A DNA stretch of 64,000 nucleotides from Synaphobranchus kaupii (GCA_029718625.1 CM056381.1:59080157-59144156), one strand, 5' to 3'; positions 33,363 through 46,715 are shown, counted from the stretch's first letter. Numbers and translations are program-made. The notes: generated from the letters alone by a model not told the origin.

Positions 33363-35385
33363 ACACATACATATTTTAAAGAACAATGCATGAATTACAA
33401 TCATTTAGAATAAAATCTTTTTTATAGCCAAATTCATGTGCATGAGGAGTGTCTTCTGGGAAATCCTGACATCATCATAGCACTACCCACCCCCTACCCA
33501 CCCAAAAAGTTATTACACTGTCAGAGAATATTAACATACTGTGCTTTCTGAGCACAAAATTGGGATGGCAGGTATGCCATCCGCCAAGTTACGGCTTGGT
33601 GGGGCATGCCCCATACCTATACAGCACCGAGAGTTTGGCACTTTTCAGGGTTTCCTACAGAAGTAACCACAATGACCATAGACTCTCAGCCCTTAAAAAC
33701 ATTAACTTCTGTATGTTCTGACCTCATGTAACCACACAGCATTCAGATACAACTTTCACACATCGACACAATAAAGCCCCAAACTTGGGTTATTTTGCCG
33801 TTTTTCTCCTTCCTCTTCCGCTTCTTCTTCTTCTTATTCTTCTTCCCATTTTCCTGCCAAACTGCCTGCCTCCGTCGCGATGTTATCCAATGGGGAGAAT
33901 TATTATTTGAGGGTATGGTCCGTATACCTGCTCATCAAGCTTATCGTCCAATAAAAACTTATCGTCACACAGTGGATAGTGGGTTTGAGCCCAGCAGCGC
34001 ACATGTGTATTTTCCACAAAAACAATGTGCAAGTGTTAAGTACTTTTCATTTCTTAGACTGTTATTATTTTCACATTGACACATTAACGTATTTTTATTG
34101 CAAAGGCAAAAGAGGTTTACAATATTAACTGTTCAATGTTTCACTTGTATTATATCACACCCTCTCCAAACTGGACGCTCGCTTTTGTCTGGTTTGGGGA
34201 GGGTGTTACGCTCTGCTCTTGCGGTCATGACTGACTGACTGTGGAGACCCCTTGCCTCGGCCAACTTTTCTTTATTCATTAATTTCTTCACTTCAGCTCT
34301 GTTCACTTTATCCTTTTCACACATAACACAAGGTCACCATAAAATTAACTACTAGGAAAATTAAGAATTTACGATAATAGCCTACGTTAAGAATTGATGA
34401 TAGCCTCATTTAAGCTGTAAGCCTTTAAACAATCAGATTTATAAACCGCCAATTCCCCAAACATATCTGATTCATGGTTAGTCACTTATAAATAAATAGA
34501 TAGCCTCCGAATGTGGCTCTAGTCTACGCTACTCTGCTGATAATGTAGCTTACTGCAAACACTTTTAATTATAATAATAATTATTATAATAATAATAAGA
34601 ATAAGAATAATCTCTGGTATGTACTTTCTTAGTAGTATCCACTGTTTTCTTTCTGGCTAAGATTCCTGGGAAATATGCGTTGTCCAATTAAGCTTGTTCG
34701 CCAACGTTACTTCCTGCTTCTCGTCAGGAAGCAGAAACAAGCTAGGCTACTACAAAGCGAATCAACATGCATTATAGCCTACATTCATTGCACTACAGAA
34801 AATGAAAATAAACCTAGCTGTCCGGTACCAAAACATTTCCCACAGGTAACGTTCTACACTACCGGAAAAAAAACTCTGCTGTGCAGAAACTCACTAGCTC
34901 GCTCGCTAGCTCGTAGCCCACACATGGAAGGTTGGAGTTGCGCATCTGGCAATCCAGTGTTGAATAGCCTAACGTTAAATGTATTTCATAGAATACTAAT
35001 AGCCCTATTTTAAAACTGTATTTCCATATTTTACTGATGCAAACTATTTAGGCTGTACGTCTTTCAGCTAGAATGTGTTTGCGTCTAGCCCATTGTGCAT
35101 GTATGTCTGCATGTAGACTTGGTTCATTAATTTACATGCTTCTTCATGATCCATAGCTCAGGTGGTGCTGTTCATTGTATTTCATTACAAATTAAATACT
35201 GCTCATCTACAAACTCTTTTAATGTAATTGTGTGCTGTCTGTAATAGGATAACTGTTCTCATTCTTGTCAATAGAGGGCGTTATGGTTAAGCGAATGTCT
35301 GCATACATTTCTTTGGAATGCATGTCTCTCCCCGTGTTTATCTTCATGCATTATTCATCATTAGTTAGCTATGAAAAATAAGAGA
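33363..35385. other. No gene; (TTC)n and (AAT)n tracts
   Basis: A TTC-rich tract lies at about 33810-33850 and AAT/ATT triplets at about 34568-34608. ACTGACTGACTGACTGTG occurs near 34230. Short ORFs (33795-34079, 34675-35013) are not supported by any domain. Confidence 0.4.
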
Positions 35386-36472
35386 TATCAGATCAAAAAC
35401 GTCTACGACGTAAAAAAAAGCCAAGTTACTCACGCATAGCCTACATAGCGCTGTCCATAAGTTCTTAATTCAAACTTGCGAAAACTAGGCCTGCCTTTAA
35501 TAGTCTTGATATCAAAATGTGGCCAAGTTACAACTAACAATATTGCCTATCGTAGCTCACACTAAATAAACTAGCTCTATTCCAAAGCAATGCTATCCAA
35601 ACTTTCCTAAATTATTTAATGCAACTTGGCCCTGTTTTTCTTCATCTTACCATCTCAAGAGAATGTGGTCAATGAAACTGTATGTGCCACATCAAACTGC
35701 AAAATGAAAATAATTTATAGTGGAAATACTCTGATTCAGATGTGTTACACTTAGAAATTAAACAGAAAAATTACTACACTATAGGGCATGTTTGAACAAT
35801 TGTCTGCATCCACTGCTTTGGGCCTATGAAAAGCACAGAATGAATAAAATGTATTATTATTATAATAATAATAATTATTATTATGTATTTATTGATTTAT
35901 TTATTTGGATTTCTATCAAAACCTGTGTGGTCCTACAGAGCATAGATATCCTTGTGCTCACAAAATTCTGTTTGCAAATATCATCATCATTTTTATCTGC
36001 ATTTATTTATTCATCACCCCTTTCTCTATTGTACATGATGTTTCTTCATATAAATGTCTGTTTGTGAATTGAAAGAATGCTGTAGCAGCAGTTAACATTT
36101 TAAAACCTGTACATTTTCTAAAGTAAACTTGCCAACAAAGTACAAACATATCCTTTCTGGAGTGTAATTATTCATCAACTGTTAAAAACATTCATTGAAA
36201 TCATATGTTGTTCCATGAGGCATCTCTTCACATGCAAAGATGAAGAAACACAGGGCCAAGTTGCATTAAATAATTTAGGAAAGTTTGGATAGCATTGCTT
36301 TGGAATAGAGCTACTTTATTTAGTGTGAGCTACGATAGGCAATATTGTTAGTTGTGACTTGGCCACATTTTGATATCAAGACTTTTAAAGGAAGGCCTAG
36401 TTTTTGCAAGTTGGAATTAAGAATTTATGGACAGGTCTATGTAGGCTATGCGTAGACGTTTTTGATCTGATA
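35386..36472. mobile_element. Element with about 250-bp terminal inverted repeats, 1087 bp
   Basis: The left arm 35386-35648 starts TATCAGATCAAAAACGTCTA and the right arm 36237-36472 ends with the reverse complement of the same sequence. The arms stay about 90 percent alike by eye over their whole length, including GCAACTTGGCCCTG / CAGGGCCAAGTTGC. The left arm has an extra insertion near 35410-35435. The 588-bp middle is AT-rich with ATT/AAT triplets (about 35848-35888) and no recognisable transposase. Target duplication is not obvious. Superfamily unknown. Confidence 0.75.
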
Positions 36473-37194
36473 CACCTGTAAAAGACAGTGGTTGTTTGAA
36501 TGTACACGATGTGTGTGCAGAGAAGGAAATTAGTTTAGTGCCTATACATTCCTTGTACCGGATAAGTTATTTACACAAAATAGGTATGATGATTGACCAC
36601 AACTTGCCAGCTAAACTCAGAAGCTGTTCAGTTCTACTTAGTTTGCAGGTTTAAGTAAGGTTCCCCTACCTGGGAATAAGATCTGTATTATATTAGCATA
36701 AATACAGCAAATTCCTACTCGGTCTGCTACCTGTTTTTTTTGCTCTCACTGAACCATTGTAGCAACAGCAACATTCTCATAAAATGTGGTCAGGCATGCC
36801 AATTGGTTCTTGAGTCCTCTCAATAAAAATAAGTATAATGGAGTGGTTTTTGTCTTGAAAGATTGATGGCCTTGAATTATTATTTTTTTAATTGATTTGT
36901 AAAATGCAAACAGTCGTAATCCAACCAGCCTGAAAACCAAGCTCTTTATTACCGACACAACAAACCAACAAAGTTCAAAGGGCCATTTCTAGACTCCTTC
37001 TAGTCATTGATAGCTTGGTAGCAGTATGTCTGAGGGTTTGGGCGCTAGGCTAATTCTGATCTGCGAATTCAAAGCATCACTTTTCTCACATGAGTGAAAG
37101 CCAGAGAAGGACAGTCATGGAAAAAATGGGGGGAAAGTGCAAAAGGACCAAAAAATATGTCACTGCAATTAAACTGAATCTACACATAAGCTTT
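36473..37194. other. No gene recognised
   Basis: AT-rich spacer; nothing recognised. Confidence 0.4.
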
Positions 37195-37199
37195 ATACT

Positions 37200-37839
37200 T
37201 GTTACGGTTTGAACACTGGATTGGACCCAAACGCAAGACTCAGAGGAAAACTCCACCAAGGAGTGTATTTATTTAGCAAGACTACCCATACAGGGCAGCA
37301 AACAGGCTAAAGCGAAGTCCAGGGACAGGCAGGGGTCAGAACCGGGGAATCCGTCAGAGCAGGGGATCAGGAGGGCGAAGGGCAGGAGCAGGGCTAGGAC
37401 GAGGAAGGCAAGGCAGGCAGGAAAACAGGAGCTGGGCTGGACGGGAATGGGAAAGGAAGACAGGAGAACAGGAGCTGGGCTGGACGGGAACGGGCTGGGC
37501 AGGAGCAGGCTGGAGAAGACGAACTGGAGGGGTACACAGGGCTGAACACAGGGTCGAGGAGCAGGTCGGGAACAGGCAGGAAACAACAAAAATGCTGGAA
37601 GGTAATATGACAAGCGCAGGGCACAAGACGATCTGGCACAGAACAAAGAAACTGGGGAGACTATATACCAGATTACTGACGAGACAACGAGGAACAGGTG
37701 AGACGAGAACACATGAGGAAACACAATTCAGGTGCGGGGAAGTGGAGACACAAAATGGAGGGAGAGAGGGAAAACACGGAACGGAATACACATAGAAACG
37801 GAAAACCAGGAAATTGGGACAGAGGCACGGGACGTGACA
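37200..37839 (-). mobile_element. Solo LTR, 640 bp, minus orientation, TSD ATACT
   Basis: On the minus strand it runs from TGTCACGTCCC to AAACCGTAACA (TG...CA) and has exact 5-bp duplications ATACT at 37195-37199 and 37840-37844. A TATATAG box (about 37661-37668) and an AATAAA signal (37273-37268) lie in the expected order. Between them is a GC-rich minisatellite: AACAGGAGCTGGGCTGGACG occurs twice (about 37421 and 37467), with shorter relatives. A 151-codon Ser/Pro-rich frame inside comes from the tandem repeat and is not treated as a gene. Confidence 0.88.
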
Positions 37840-37844
37840 ATACT

Positions 37845-40800
37845 GCTTTTAAGAAGCTGGCCAGTGTCCGTGGCAAGCAATATTGCTCTCTAGTCACATA
37901 ATGCAAAGAGCAACCACCTACATTACCTACTAATTAATCAACATATTGCAAAATATCACCCATGCACCTGAAAGAGGCAAAATTGCACAATGAAGTACAT
38001 CAATACATGAATGGGACAGCACAGAAGCAATGCTCCTTTGGAATGTCTCAAAACTGTACATCAGCCCATTAAAATAACCTCTGAGGGCACGTGCAAATCT
38101 CCTTTACAAGTTTAGGCCATCAGAAGCGATTAGTAGACAATAGCCTTTTCATTTCATTGTTAGGCAGCAAATCAATATAAATGCAGAGCACAATGTCCTT
38201 AAATCTTAACCCTTGAACCTTTGTTCATGTATGCTAAAAAGTACACAAAGAACAGATACGTAATTTGAGTAAAATGTTGTGTAAAAACAAAAATGTTATA
38301 AGGTTTGCAGTTAGGTTGATTAGAGGTCATAGTGAAGTAGTTTTTAATGCAGTCAGTGAAAAGAAGCAAATAAAAAGTGAAGGCTTAATTATACATTTAA
38401 AAATTATTATTTTTTTACTTCTCTTAAATTTTTGTCCAGCTCTAAATGTTGTACTGTGCAACAATGTACATAATGAGTATTGAATTACATTTGTTTTCAT
38501 ATTATATCTGTTGATCTCTCTGACACCAAACAAAGTACACCTGCTGAAATTTTCAGATTACGGTTATGGACAAACCACAGAGGATTCAAAAGCCCAATGG
38601 ATTCCAATGAAGTGCTTTTCTAATAATGTGTATCCCCTCCCACCAGGACTTTACAAATTGACTAACAACATCAGGGTTTTTCCTACATAGTAAATTATTT
38701 GGTGGTCGCCAAAATGATTTCACGGACCGCCAAAGGGAAATCGTGACCACCAAAATGACAATAATTGAGAAAACGGCAAATAAAATAAAATCCAAATTAA
38801 ATAAATTAAATTTTTTGGGTGCAATATGGTCTTTCGTACTATATATTGTACTAGTCGCCTTCAAGATTTCAGTACTAGGAAACAAGTAGAAGAAGCATAG
38901 AACCATAGACTGTATAGAAATGCGACTCAGCTATTGTGTGGCAGAGTACAACCTAAATCTTTGGGGCGACTCGGTAGAAAGACATGGAGTTGGATGGAAC
39001 ACGCTCCAATTTTGAATTAGGCTACCTTTGAAGTCCTAACTTCTGAAAAGGTAAACACTTTAACCTGATCCACATTGGCGCCCCATACTATAGTGGTAGA
39101 CGTATCGGTCCCAATTATAGTATTCATGTTTGTCTTAAATTATAAACTAGGCTACAGCTTTAAGAAAAACCGCAGGATTGATACTGCAGTGCAATAAAAT
39201 AAGAGCGCTTACGACCCTCGTCTTGCCACAGCCACAGAGTAAATGCACCACTTACAAGAAAATCATGTTCAGATATAGCTAGAAACAATAATTTTTTTTT
39301 TTAAACGTTGTACAAATAGGCCTAAGCATTCAGCGTTTTCCATTGCTTACTGTAGGCTACTGGCTACCTGATGCACTTTCGGTTTAGAAGACACCTAATT
39401 TTTTTTCTCCAAAATCTCTCGTAGCTATAAATATGTTAATGAAACCAAATATCTTACCTGTAGGCTATATGCAGCTACCACTGTGTTATAATTAACCCTG
39501 AAGAGTTTATCTTGTTACGTTTCGCCAAAGTCCCGTACAGTCGACATTTCCACAGTGACCTATCGCATTTAGGGCTGAAATAACAACAGCAATGTAGACT
39601 ATGTAAAAACACACACGGTGCTTTTGAACGTTTTCAAAAAAACATTTTTAAACTTGTAGCTACAATTATTTTGTATTCCTGTTTTAGAGTGTTGTTTATT
39701 TTTCTATTTGTACGCTATCAAAATAGCCTAAATGGTGTAATATTCAAATATTCAAAAAGCTTCAAGGACCTTTGATTTTTAAAACCTAACTCCTAAACAC
39801 AACCCTACTGGTACTTTACAACCAAAGCCTACATGGGCTCTTTGTACTCCAAAAACTGTATTTACGGTAAAATTAATGCAAAAGAAATTTGCTGCTCTCG
39901 CATACGTACCGCCAAAACCCATTTCTCTGCCAGGAAAAACCCTGAACATGATCCAACATTTCACTGGCAGCAACCACAACTGCAAACCTGCATTATTCAA
40001 GGTAAGTGGCATGTAATTTAATCACCCAACCGGGTTCATTAATATGCAAATCTACACACAAGAACAATGAGCACCACACCAAATGAGTCTTCACACCGAA
40101 AGCATTTTCAGATCCAATCTAGCATGTAGCTGGAAATTAATCCACATCAATATTCCTGAAATCTCACAGAACTGGAAAATGACTGAACTCAAGGAGCTAA
40201 AGCAAATTTGATGGGAGAGCGGACGTGAACCCCTTGCACTCCATTAATTGTTTTTTTTATTCCCGGCGAATGGATTAATGTAGATGAAGTGCAAATTTGC
40301 ACAAATAAGTTACTGAGCAAACTCATTTCACACAACAGCTGGGAGTCTCTCATTTGTGTAATCTGAATTTTACATCAAAATGGCAAGAATGCACATATCC
40401 ATGCTTGGTAGCGTCCTTGCTGAAGATGAATCAAATTATTTGCTGTGTAAACATGTAGGCTATACCCTCCCCTCCCCCCACAACCACAAATGTGCTTGAT
40501 GGGCTGTACACGATTGCATAAACAGTGCCATGCACTTCACAAACAATGCCAACAAATGGTAAAAGTGAATGGTATTAATGAGGTGTTGATGTGAATATGT
40601 TGATAATACTCAGTTATCACCTGTAATATATTCTACTCGTGGTTGAAGAGATTAAAAGATTTAGTAGCAGATTTTTAAATCTTTTTATGATTTGCCATTG
40701 TGCATAACAGCATGCAGTTTCTTTCAACTGTTGGTACATTTAAAATATTAAAACCATGTTACAACACAAAACATAATTTTGTGTTGCAAAAATTCAGTCA

Positions 40801-43244
40801 GGGAATATTTTTTGAGTAAGTACGTAGTGCTACATGGAATAAATTTACTTACCACTGAACAAAAAAAAAAAAGTTAGGGTCAATGCTGATTGAATCCAGG
40901 CATTTAAAACATAGGCTAAATCTACAGAAAATACAATGCATTCACAAAATATTCTGTTTGGAATGTTGATACACTTCAAATGCAGTTGGCTCAGAAATAC
41001 TGTTGGCACAAGACTGACCAGATGAGCCACTGTTGCATTTTAAGATGGCGAAAGATCCGGTGACCAAATCACTTCCTTCCTGTGAGATGCTACAGCCAAT
41101 TATGCACTGATTTGTGTGACTGCTGGCCACAGTTGCCGCTTACATGGTGAGGATTTTATTCCAGACCGTAGGGCACGTTTTTATATCAAAACAAGTATTT
41201 TATTCAAAACACTACCCAAAGGCCCATGAGATTTTAATTTGAGGGTCATGTCAAGGGTCCAATAGTAAGCCAGAGATGCACGTATGTCTCCTGCTGGCCT
41301 TTCAGTGCATCAAAAGCCACGTTAGCTCTTGAGGCCTTGGATCCAAAATCACAATGGTGTGCAGACACCAAACACATTCTGGGTTCTGGGTCCCATACAG
41401 CACAGCACTCTGTCTTCCCTCAAAGAAAACAAATTTATATATAGATTAAATATACGTATGTCATTTCTGTCCCATACTGTATATAAAGTATTCGTAATTT
41501 CATTCAAAGAAGAATTATCAGAGTGTCAGACTGGTAGATGGGCCTGCAAGTTTTGTACATATTTTGTGCTGAGGTCATCCATCAAGCGCATGGTTCTATT
41601 GCACAGCGATAGAATTAATGTACTTCAAATAAATTATTCAACCAAGAAGTAAGACATCGTGTCCTGATGCTACTTTTCCTCTGGACTCTTGCTGAGGTTG
41701 ATTGGAATCATTTAGTGTCTATTAAATTCTTCTCTCAGGCACTGCAAATGTGTTCTTCCACACTTCACTTGACGTGGCCCCCTTTCCAGCATTAATGCCA
41801 AGGCCACCTTCTGGTCAACCCTCCTTCGGCAATCTAAGTGTCTCCATGCTATTGGAGGTTTGTATGTGTCAACTTGGCCTCAGTTGACTGGATGAATCGA
41901 TGGACTGGTAATACAACTCTTGCACATCCCGACATGGGTGACATTGTGGTGGAGTGAGGAATTTCTGTGGTGTTGCTAGTCCATTTCCAAGATGTGACAC
42001 TGCCATTAAAAAACTTGATTCCTGCATTGCCTTGAGAAATATCCATCGGTATAAAGTATGTAATGCTGGGGCAGTTACCCTGGATGAGGATGTGTGCTCA
42101 ACAAATACAAAATTAATAAATGTTTAGACTTTTTCCAGCAAAACAATCATCAGGCATAAGAGGGTACCAGTTACTCGCACCACAAACACGGGCACGTGGA
42201 GGCTTGTTATAGTTCTTGCAAATGCAGGTGTTCCCAATCCAATTACTGAGGCAAGAGAGAGATGCCATCTGAAAACACAATTTTTTGCTCATCTCATTGT
42301 GGGCTGAGGAAGAAGCAACCAGTATGTATACGTTGATTTATATTTTAAAATGAGATTTTTGTCATGGTGACTGTGGGGTTGGCTTGTTACAGCACTCTCA
42401 CTGTCTCTTAGCAACTGCCCTCTAATAAGTTCCAAACAAATATGCATGCTCAATTGAAGCTCTGAACCTTATAACAAACACGGTCTCCAAATTAATATCA
42501 CAGGTTTTTTTTTTTTGGTTTTTTTTCTAAAGATATTTGGTATAACCTAGGAATCTATGAAAGCAAACACATCACAAATCACTGTGAAACCAGCTTTACC
42601 TGATCAATAACTCAACTGCCAGCTAGCTAGCAGCGACCTCAAGATTATAAGATGAGTATAAGATGATGAGCCACGTACTAATTTCCTGTTGTTTTCCGCA
42701 TGCACATTCTTGTCAAGATCATCTTAGTTTTTTTTACTGTTCCCTTATTCACAGTGTAAACCATTCTTATTGAATTGCTTGTTTTTATATCAGCCAAGTT
42801 GGGCCTCACTGACAATGAAGGAATGCATTTTTTTGCACTTTTGTGATGGATTTGCAATTGGTTAGCATTTATAATTTGTTTGTGTTTATGCCACTCAGCC
42901 ATGAGTGCTTGTATGCATCCATTCCCACGGCTCAAATATGCTCTCTCAGTGAGTGAGTGTACCGCCATTGTTGGTCCCCACTGCACAAGACTTCATAAGC
43001 CATTTATTTCCATAATACACTGACTAGCTCTGACAAAGTGGCAGTGTTAAATTGTATTTGTAGGCCTGTAACTTTGCTGCAATGTCTTCTGTCAATTCAG
43101 TGGAACTGAGACAGGCAAGTATTCTCCTCTGTGGTGGATTCTGCACTCAGTCCATCAGCTCATTTGAGCAGTCACGTGTCGGAGCAGGCAGGTGCCCTAT
43201 CGTCCAGAGTGGGACTTTTGTGATGGGACACTGACATGCCCACA
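37845..43244. other. About 5.4 kb with no gene and no clear mobile element
   Basis: I found no coding region, inverted termini or SINE/LINE signatures. There are local poly-A or poly-T tracts (about 40859-40872, 42506-42532) and a C-rich stretch near 40468-40480. Short ORFs (38586-38906, 41329-41652, 42678-42986) lack recognisable domains. Confidence 0.4.
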
Positions 43245-43800
43245 AACTAATAATAATAATTATTTGCATATATATAGTGCTTTTCTCATACTCAAAGTGC
43301 TTTACAGTGATGAGGGGGAAACTCACCTCAACCACCACCAATGTGTAGCACCCACCTGGGTAATCCACGGCAGCCATTTTGCACCAGAACGCTTACCACA
43401 CATCAGCTGAGGTGGAGAGGCAGAGAACAAATTTTAGTCAATTAAAGCCGGAGGTTGCAGGTTAAGAGAGCCATATTCCCCAGGACACTGGGGAACCCCT
43501 TACTCTTCGCGATGAGTGTCATGTGAACTTTAATGACCACAGTGAGTCAGGACCTCGATTTAACATCTCATCAAAGCATAGTGTCCCCATCACTGCACTG
43601 GGACATTGGGGATTATATGACCAGAGAGAAGATCACCCCCTACTGGCCCACCAACACCACTTCCAGAAGCAACTTAGTTTTCCTAGGAGGTCTACCATCC
43701 AAGTACCAAGCCCACACTTCCTTAGCTTCGGCAGGAGCAGGGTACATGGGGGTATGTGCTGGCTGTGCTTCCCATTGGGGCTGCTGGCCAGGGTTCGCAC
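43245..43800 (-). repeat. 5S rRNA-derived SINE (SINE3 type) with (ATT)n tail
   Basis: On the minus strand the head reads GAAGCTAAGGAAGTGTGGGC then TACTTGGATGGTAGACC (about 43722-43685). This matches the 5S rRNA internal promoter (GAAGCTAAGCAGGGTCGGGC ... TACTTGGATGGGAGACC) with a few changes in box A and box C. The body contains GTCCTGACTCACTGTGGTCA and GGCTGCCGTGGATTACCCAG, conserved in fish copies. The tail reads GTAAAGCACTTTGAGTATGA, then AAGCACTATATATATGCAAA and ATT triplets (43262-43246). The promoter substitutions suggest it is no longer transcribed well. ORFs overlapping it are spurious. Confidence 0.82.
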
Positions 43801-45819
43801 TGCTGCCGCTGGGATTCAACACCGGCCCCTAGGCTGAGGAGTAGCTGCCACTCGAGCGGCATGGACGCTCAGCCCACACGCACATCAGTCCTCCTAATGA
43901 TATACTGGCAAGCTGTGCTACCACTAATTCCCTCCCAGTACAACGGCTTAATCTCCGTATGAAACAAAACCGAGAAAGCAACAGCGGTAATTCCACTGTC
44001 CGTGCACCCCCTCCTCAGACTGCATGTAACTGTGTAGTGATACACGGTTGAATCACTGACACAGCAGCCAAGCATTTAGATATCGAGTGAGCCAGAAAAT
44101 CAAAAACAACTTGTGCTTCATTTAACTGTGAGAGAGCAGTCTCACCAAAGTCTCTGTCTTTCTACAGCAGTACCTGCCACTGTACCATTAATAAAATCAA
44201 CTAGTATATTACTACATAATTAATGGTAATGGTAATTCTCCTTAAACAGCACACTTCTGCCAGTGCACTCTATGCAGGAGACAGGTCGCAGTAGATAGGG
44301 CTCTGATTCGGACACAGCCTGTCTGTTTCAAAGCCAATGATAAAGGCAAACCTGATAACATTATTACAGTGCCCGTTTGTGCAGTTCAATTGTTCTGCTC
44401 AAGTGCTCACAAGCGAGTTAATTCAGACCCCTTTACATTTGATGAATACAAACTGCATATATTATATGAAGCAAGATAGTCTGGTATCGAAGTCAAACTT
44501 TTGGTATTGGAACAAGATAATGCATTCAGCTTGTGTGCATAAATCTTTTCTCAACAAAAGAAGCTGTCATTAGTTGTTTATTGAAAACTATTTTTCATCT
44601 GAATACAGAGGAATTATTTCTTATTGAAAAAATGAACAAGTTTAGGAGTTCAGATGCTGCTACTCAGTGGTAGCTAGCAAATAAAAATTCAATTTAAAAT
44701 AAACACACTGAAGTTACAGTGAAAAATATTTAGTAAAATAAATAAAATATCAAAGATTTCTGTTGGCCTCTTTCTGGTGCCCTGTGTAAAATCCAGGCGC
44801 TTTCACAGTCTTAAAAATGTCACTGTAAAAAGCTGGATTTTTCATGGTTTTCCATTACATATAAACCCTGTGTTGTGAGATGTTCATTTTTATGCATGTT
44901 CATATATAATAATGCATAGCAAATAGTATATGCGGAGGTGCCGGATCTGACACCCTCACAAAATCGAGATGTGGCTTATCAGTGCTCTGGTGAGCTCCGG
45001 CACAAATTAAGCATACTACTGCATTATGTGAATTTAGATACACTTTAAGCAGATTTGCATCTGCACTTGATCATTTTCCACAGCACAACCACTGAGGCAG
45101 CATTCTTCCAATACAAAAAACCACTTGAGCCCTTTGTGGATAAGATGGAGTATTTCCTATCATTAGCATATGTGTAGGTTGATGAACTGCTGTATCCAAA
45201 ATCATGAATAGAGTCTCTGTCATCGCAAATTTGATCACGCTGTTCACAGAAATTAATTATGACCATGGGCCTTTTCATGGAGATGGATACTCCACTGTTA
45301 ATTTGATTTATCACTGTCCTTCACATCTAAACTAACTATTAATAACGAATAGATAGAAACAATGAAAGAAAGCTAGAGCCAATGATAGAGAATAATAGAG
45401 TGAGGGAAAGCAAGTATGAGTGAGACAGAGGGAGAGTATGATAGAAACAACATGATAAAAGTGAGACTGAGAGGCTGAAGGCTTAGCTCCATCCCAAAAC
45501 ACTTCAATCACGTATATAAGCCTAGCTATTAATGCGATAGAGAGACAAAAATCCATAAAGAATGATCTGTAACTTATAACACTGCAGGTGAGAGTGTGAG
45601 CGGAAAACCCAGAGCCCCCCTCATCCTGCAGATTTTATACATTACTGTACCAAAAACTACAAAAAATTCTCCAAATTAAATAGTAGCATGGCTAAAAAAA
45701 ACTCACTTTCTTCTGTGTTTTTGAGCTATATAACCTACCTGCTAATCCTTTGAGACGTCTCTCTCTGTAATTTAAAGCTTTGAAACGCCTGTATAAATTA
45801 TGCCAAAAATTGTATTGAC
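43801..45819. other. No gene supported
   Basis: Immediately upstream of the 5S SINE (minus sense) TCGAGTGGCAGC and GTGTTGAATCCC (about 43855-43815) look tRNA-like but are too diverged to call. A minus ORF at 45045-45314 (89 codons) is open but matches nothing I recognise and lacks clear splice sites. The rest is AT-rich. Confidence 0.4.
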
Positions 45820-46287
45820 TTAAAGGGTAAGTTCGCTATTTTGGACCTTGGACCCTATTTGCGGTCCGTCTTCCATGAACCTGACCCATGAAGTCCATTT
45901 TTTCGCTGATCGGTCCAGTATTGAGTTCGGTACAGATTTCCTGTAGGCTCTCACTGGGCTACAATGGAAGTGAACGGGGCAATCAGAAATGTTCGATAAA
46001 TGTGCTTTCATGTACAATAAATGAGACGGGAAGCTCAGGGTGTATTGTTACCGGTCTCAGTATGCTCTCCTGTGAAATGTATCTCAATCCGAACATTTTT
46101 ACGTGCTTGGCATGGCTTGGAAGTAAGCATTTCTCTGTTGCTTGTTTTCTCTGCTCCCGCGGAGTACTATGTGTCGGGGGTAGGGGAGCGGGAAGGTGTG
46201 CCGGCCGTTTACGAAACTATCTAGCTGAGCAGTCTGCGTTTGTTTACCTGCAGCAACGTAGGCTACAATTTCCACAAAAAAACTTGG

Positions 46288-46647
46288 ATGATGGATGACT
46301 ATAATGATTACGAAGACGAAGAATTCGATTTTGACTTTGACGTTACTGGCTACAGATTTGAGCCAGAATACACGGACACGGAACTACAAGAGATGGATGA
46401 TAAGAGAGCAAGAGAAGAGAGAGAGGCTGAAGTTGCGCAGGTAATGTTATCCGAAGTCGCTGCCGAGGCTAGACCAAGAATTTCGGGGGACTTTTGGTGT
46501 TCTTGCAAGAGGTGCAAGCAGATGCCCAGAGAGGAGGAAAGTTTGTGTTGTAGGGAGTGGGATCTGTTGCTACCGAATGCCATTGAAAACCTGGATGTAT
46601 CCGTGGATGACACTGGATCATCTCCATTGATTACCATTACACTATGA
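46288..46647 (+). CDS. Acidic/Cys-cluster protein in Kolobok-like element, P2X7 C-terminal-like, 119 aa
   Basis: The ORF is open from the first ATG at 46288 (MMDDYNDYEDEEF) to TGA at 46645-46647. Residues 3-33 are strongly acidic and aromatic (DEEFDFDFD, GYRFEPEYTDTE). A charged helix-like stretch follows at 34-60, then a cysteine cluster CSCKRCKQMPREEESLCCRE at 71-90 (C71, C73, C76, C87, C88). A spaced Cys pattern with 'MPxEEESLCCRE' resembles the P2X7-receptor C-terminal domain family, which also occurs in stand-alone fish proteins; that assignment is by pattern and is tentative. AATAAA at 46710-46715 gives a polyadenylation signal. A possible small upstream intron (GTAAGC near 46122, CTGCAG near 46252) could exist. 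Function in the element is unknown. Confidence 0.6.
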   Translation: MMDDYNDYEDEEFDFDFDVTGYRFEPEYTDTELQEMDDKRAREEREAEVAQVMLSEVAAEARPRISGDFWCSCKRCKQMPREEESLCCREWDLLLPNAIENLDVSVDDTGSSPLITITL

Positions 46648-46709
46648 CTGCCAACAGATATGTGATAGATGAGAACTTTGGACAGGACACCATGCGTCAA
46701 GCATTTGTA

Positions 46710-46715
46710 AATAAA
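46710..46715 (+). terminator. AATAAA polyadenylation signal downstream of the 119-aa ORF
   Basis: AATAAA lies 63 bp after the stop codon of the plus-strand ORF, as expected for a short 3' UTR. Confidence 0.5.

Noticed and set aside
37269..37791. 151- and 145-aa Ser/Pro/Cys-rich ORFs
   Set aside because: They lie in the minisatellite of a solo LTR; the open frames come from tandem unit structure.
43685..43722. A 5S rRNA gene
   Set aside because: Only the internal promoter part matches, with substitutions in boxes A and C, and it continues into a SINE body.
45045..45314. 89-aa minus-strand ORF as a host exon
   Set aside because: Open frame with ordinary-looking residues, but no recognised domain and no convincing acceptor or donor at its edges.
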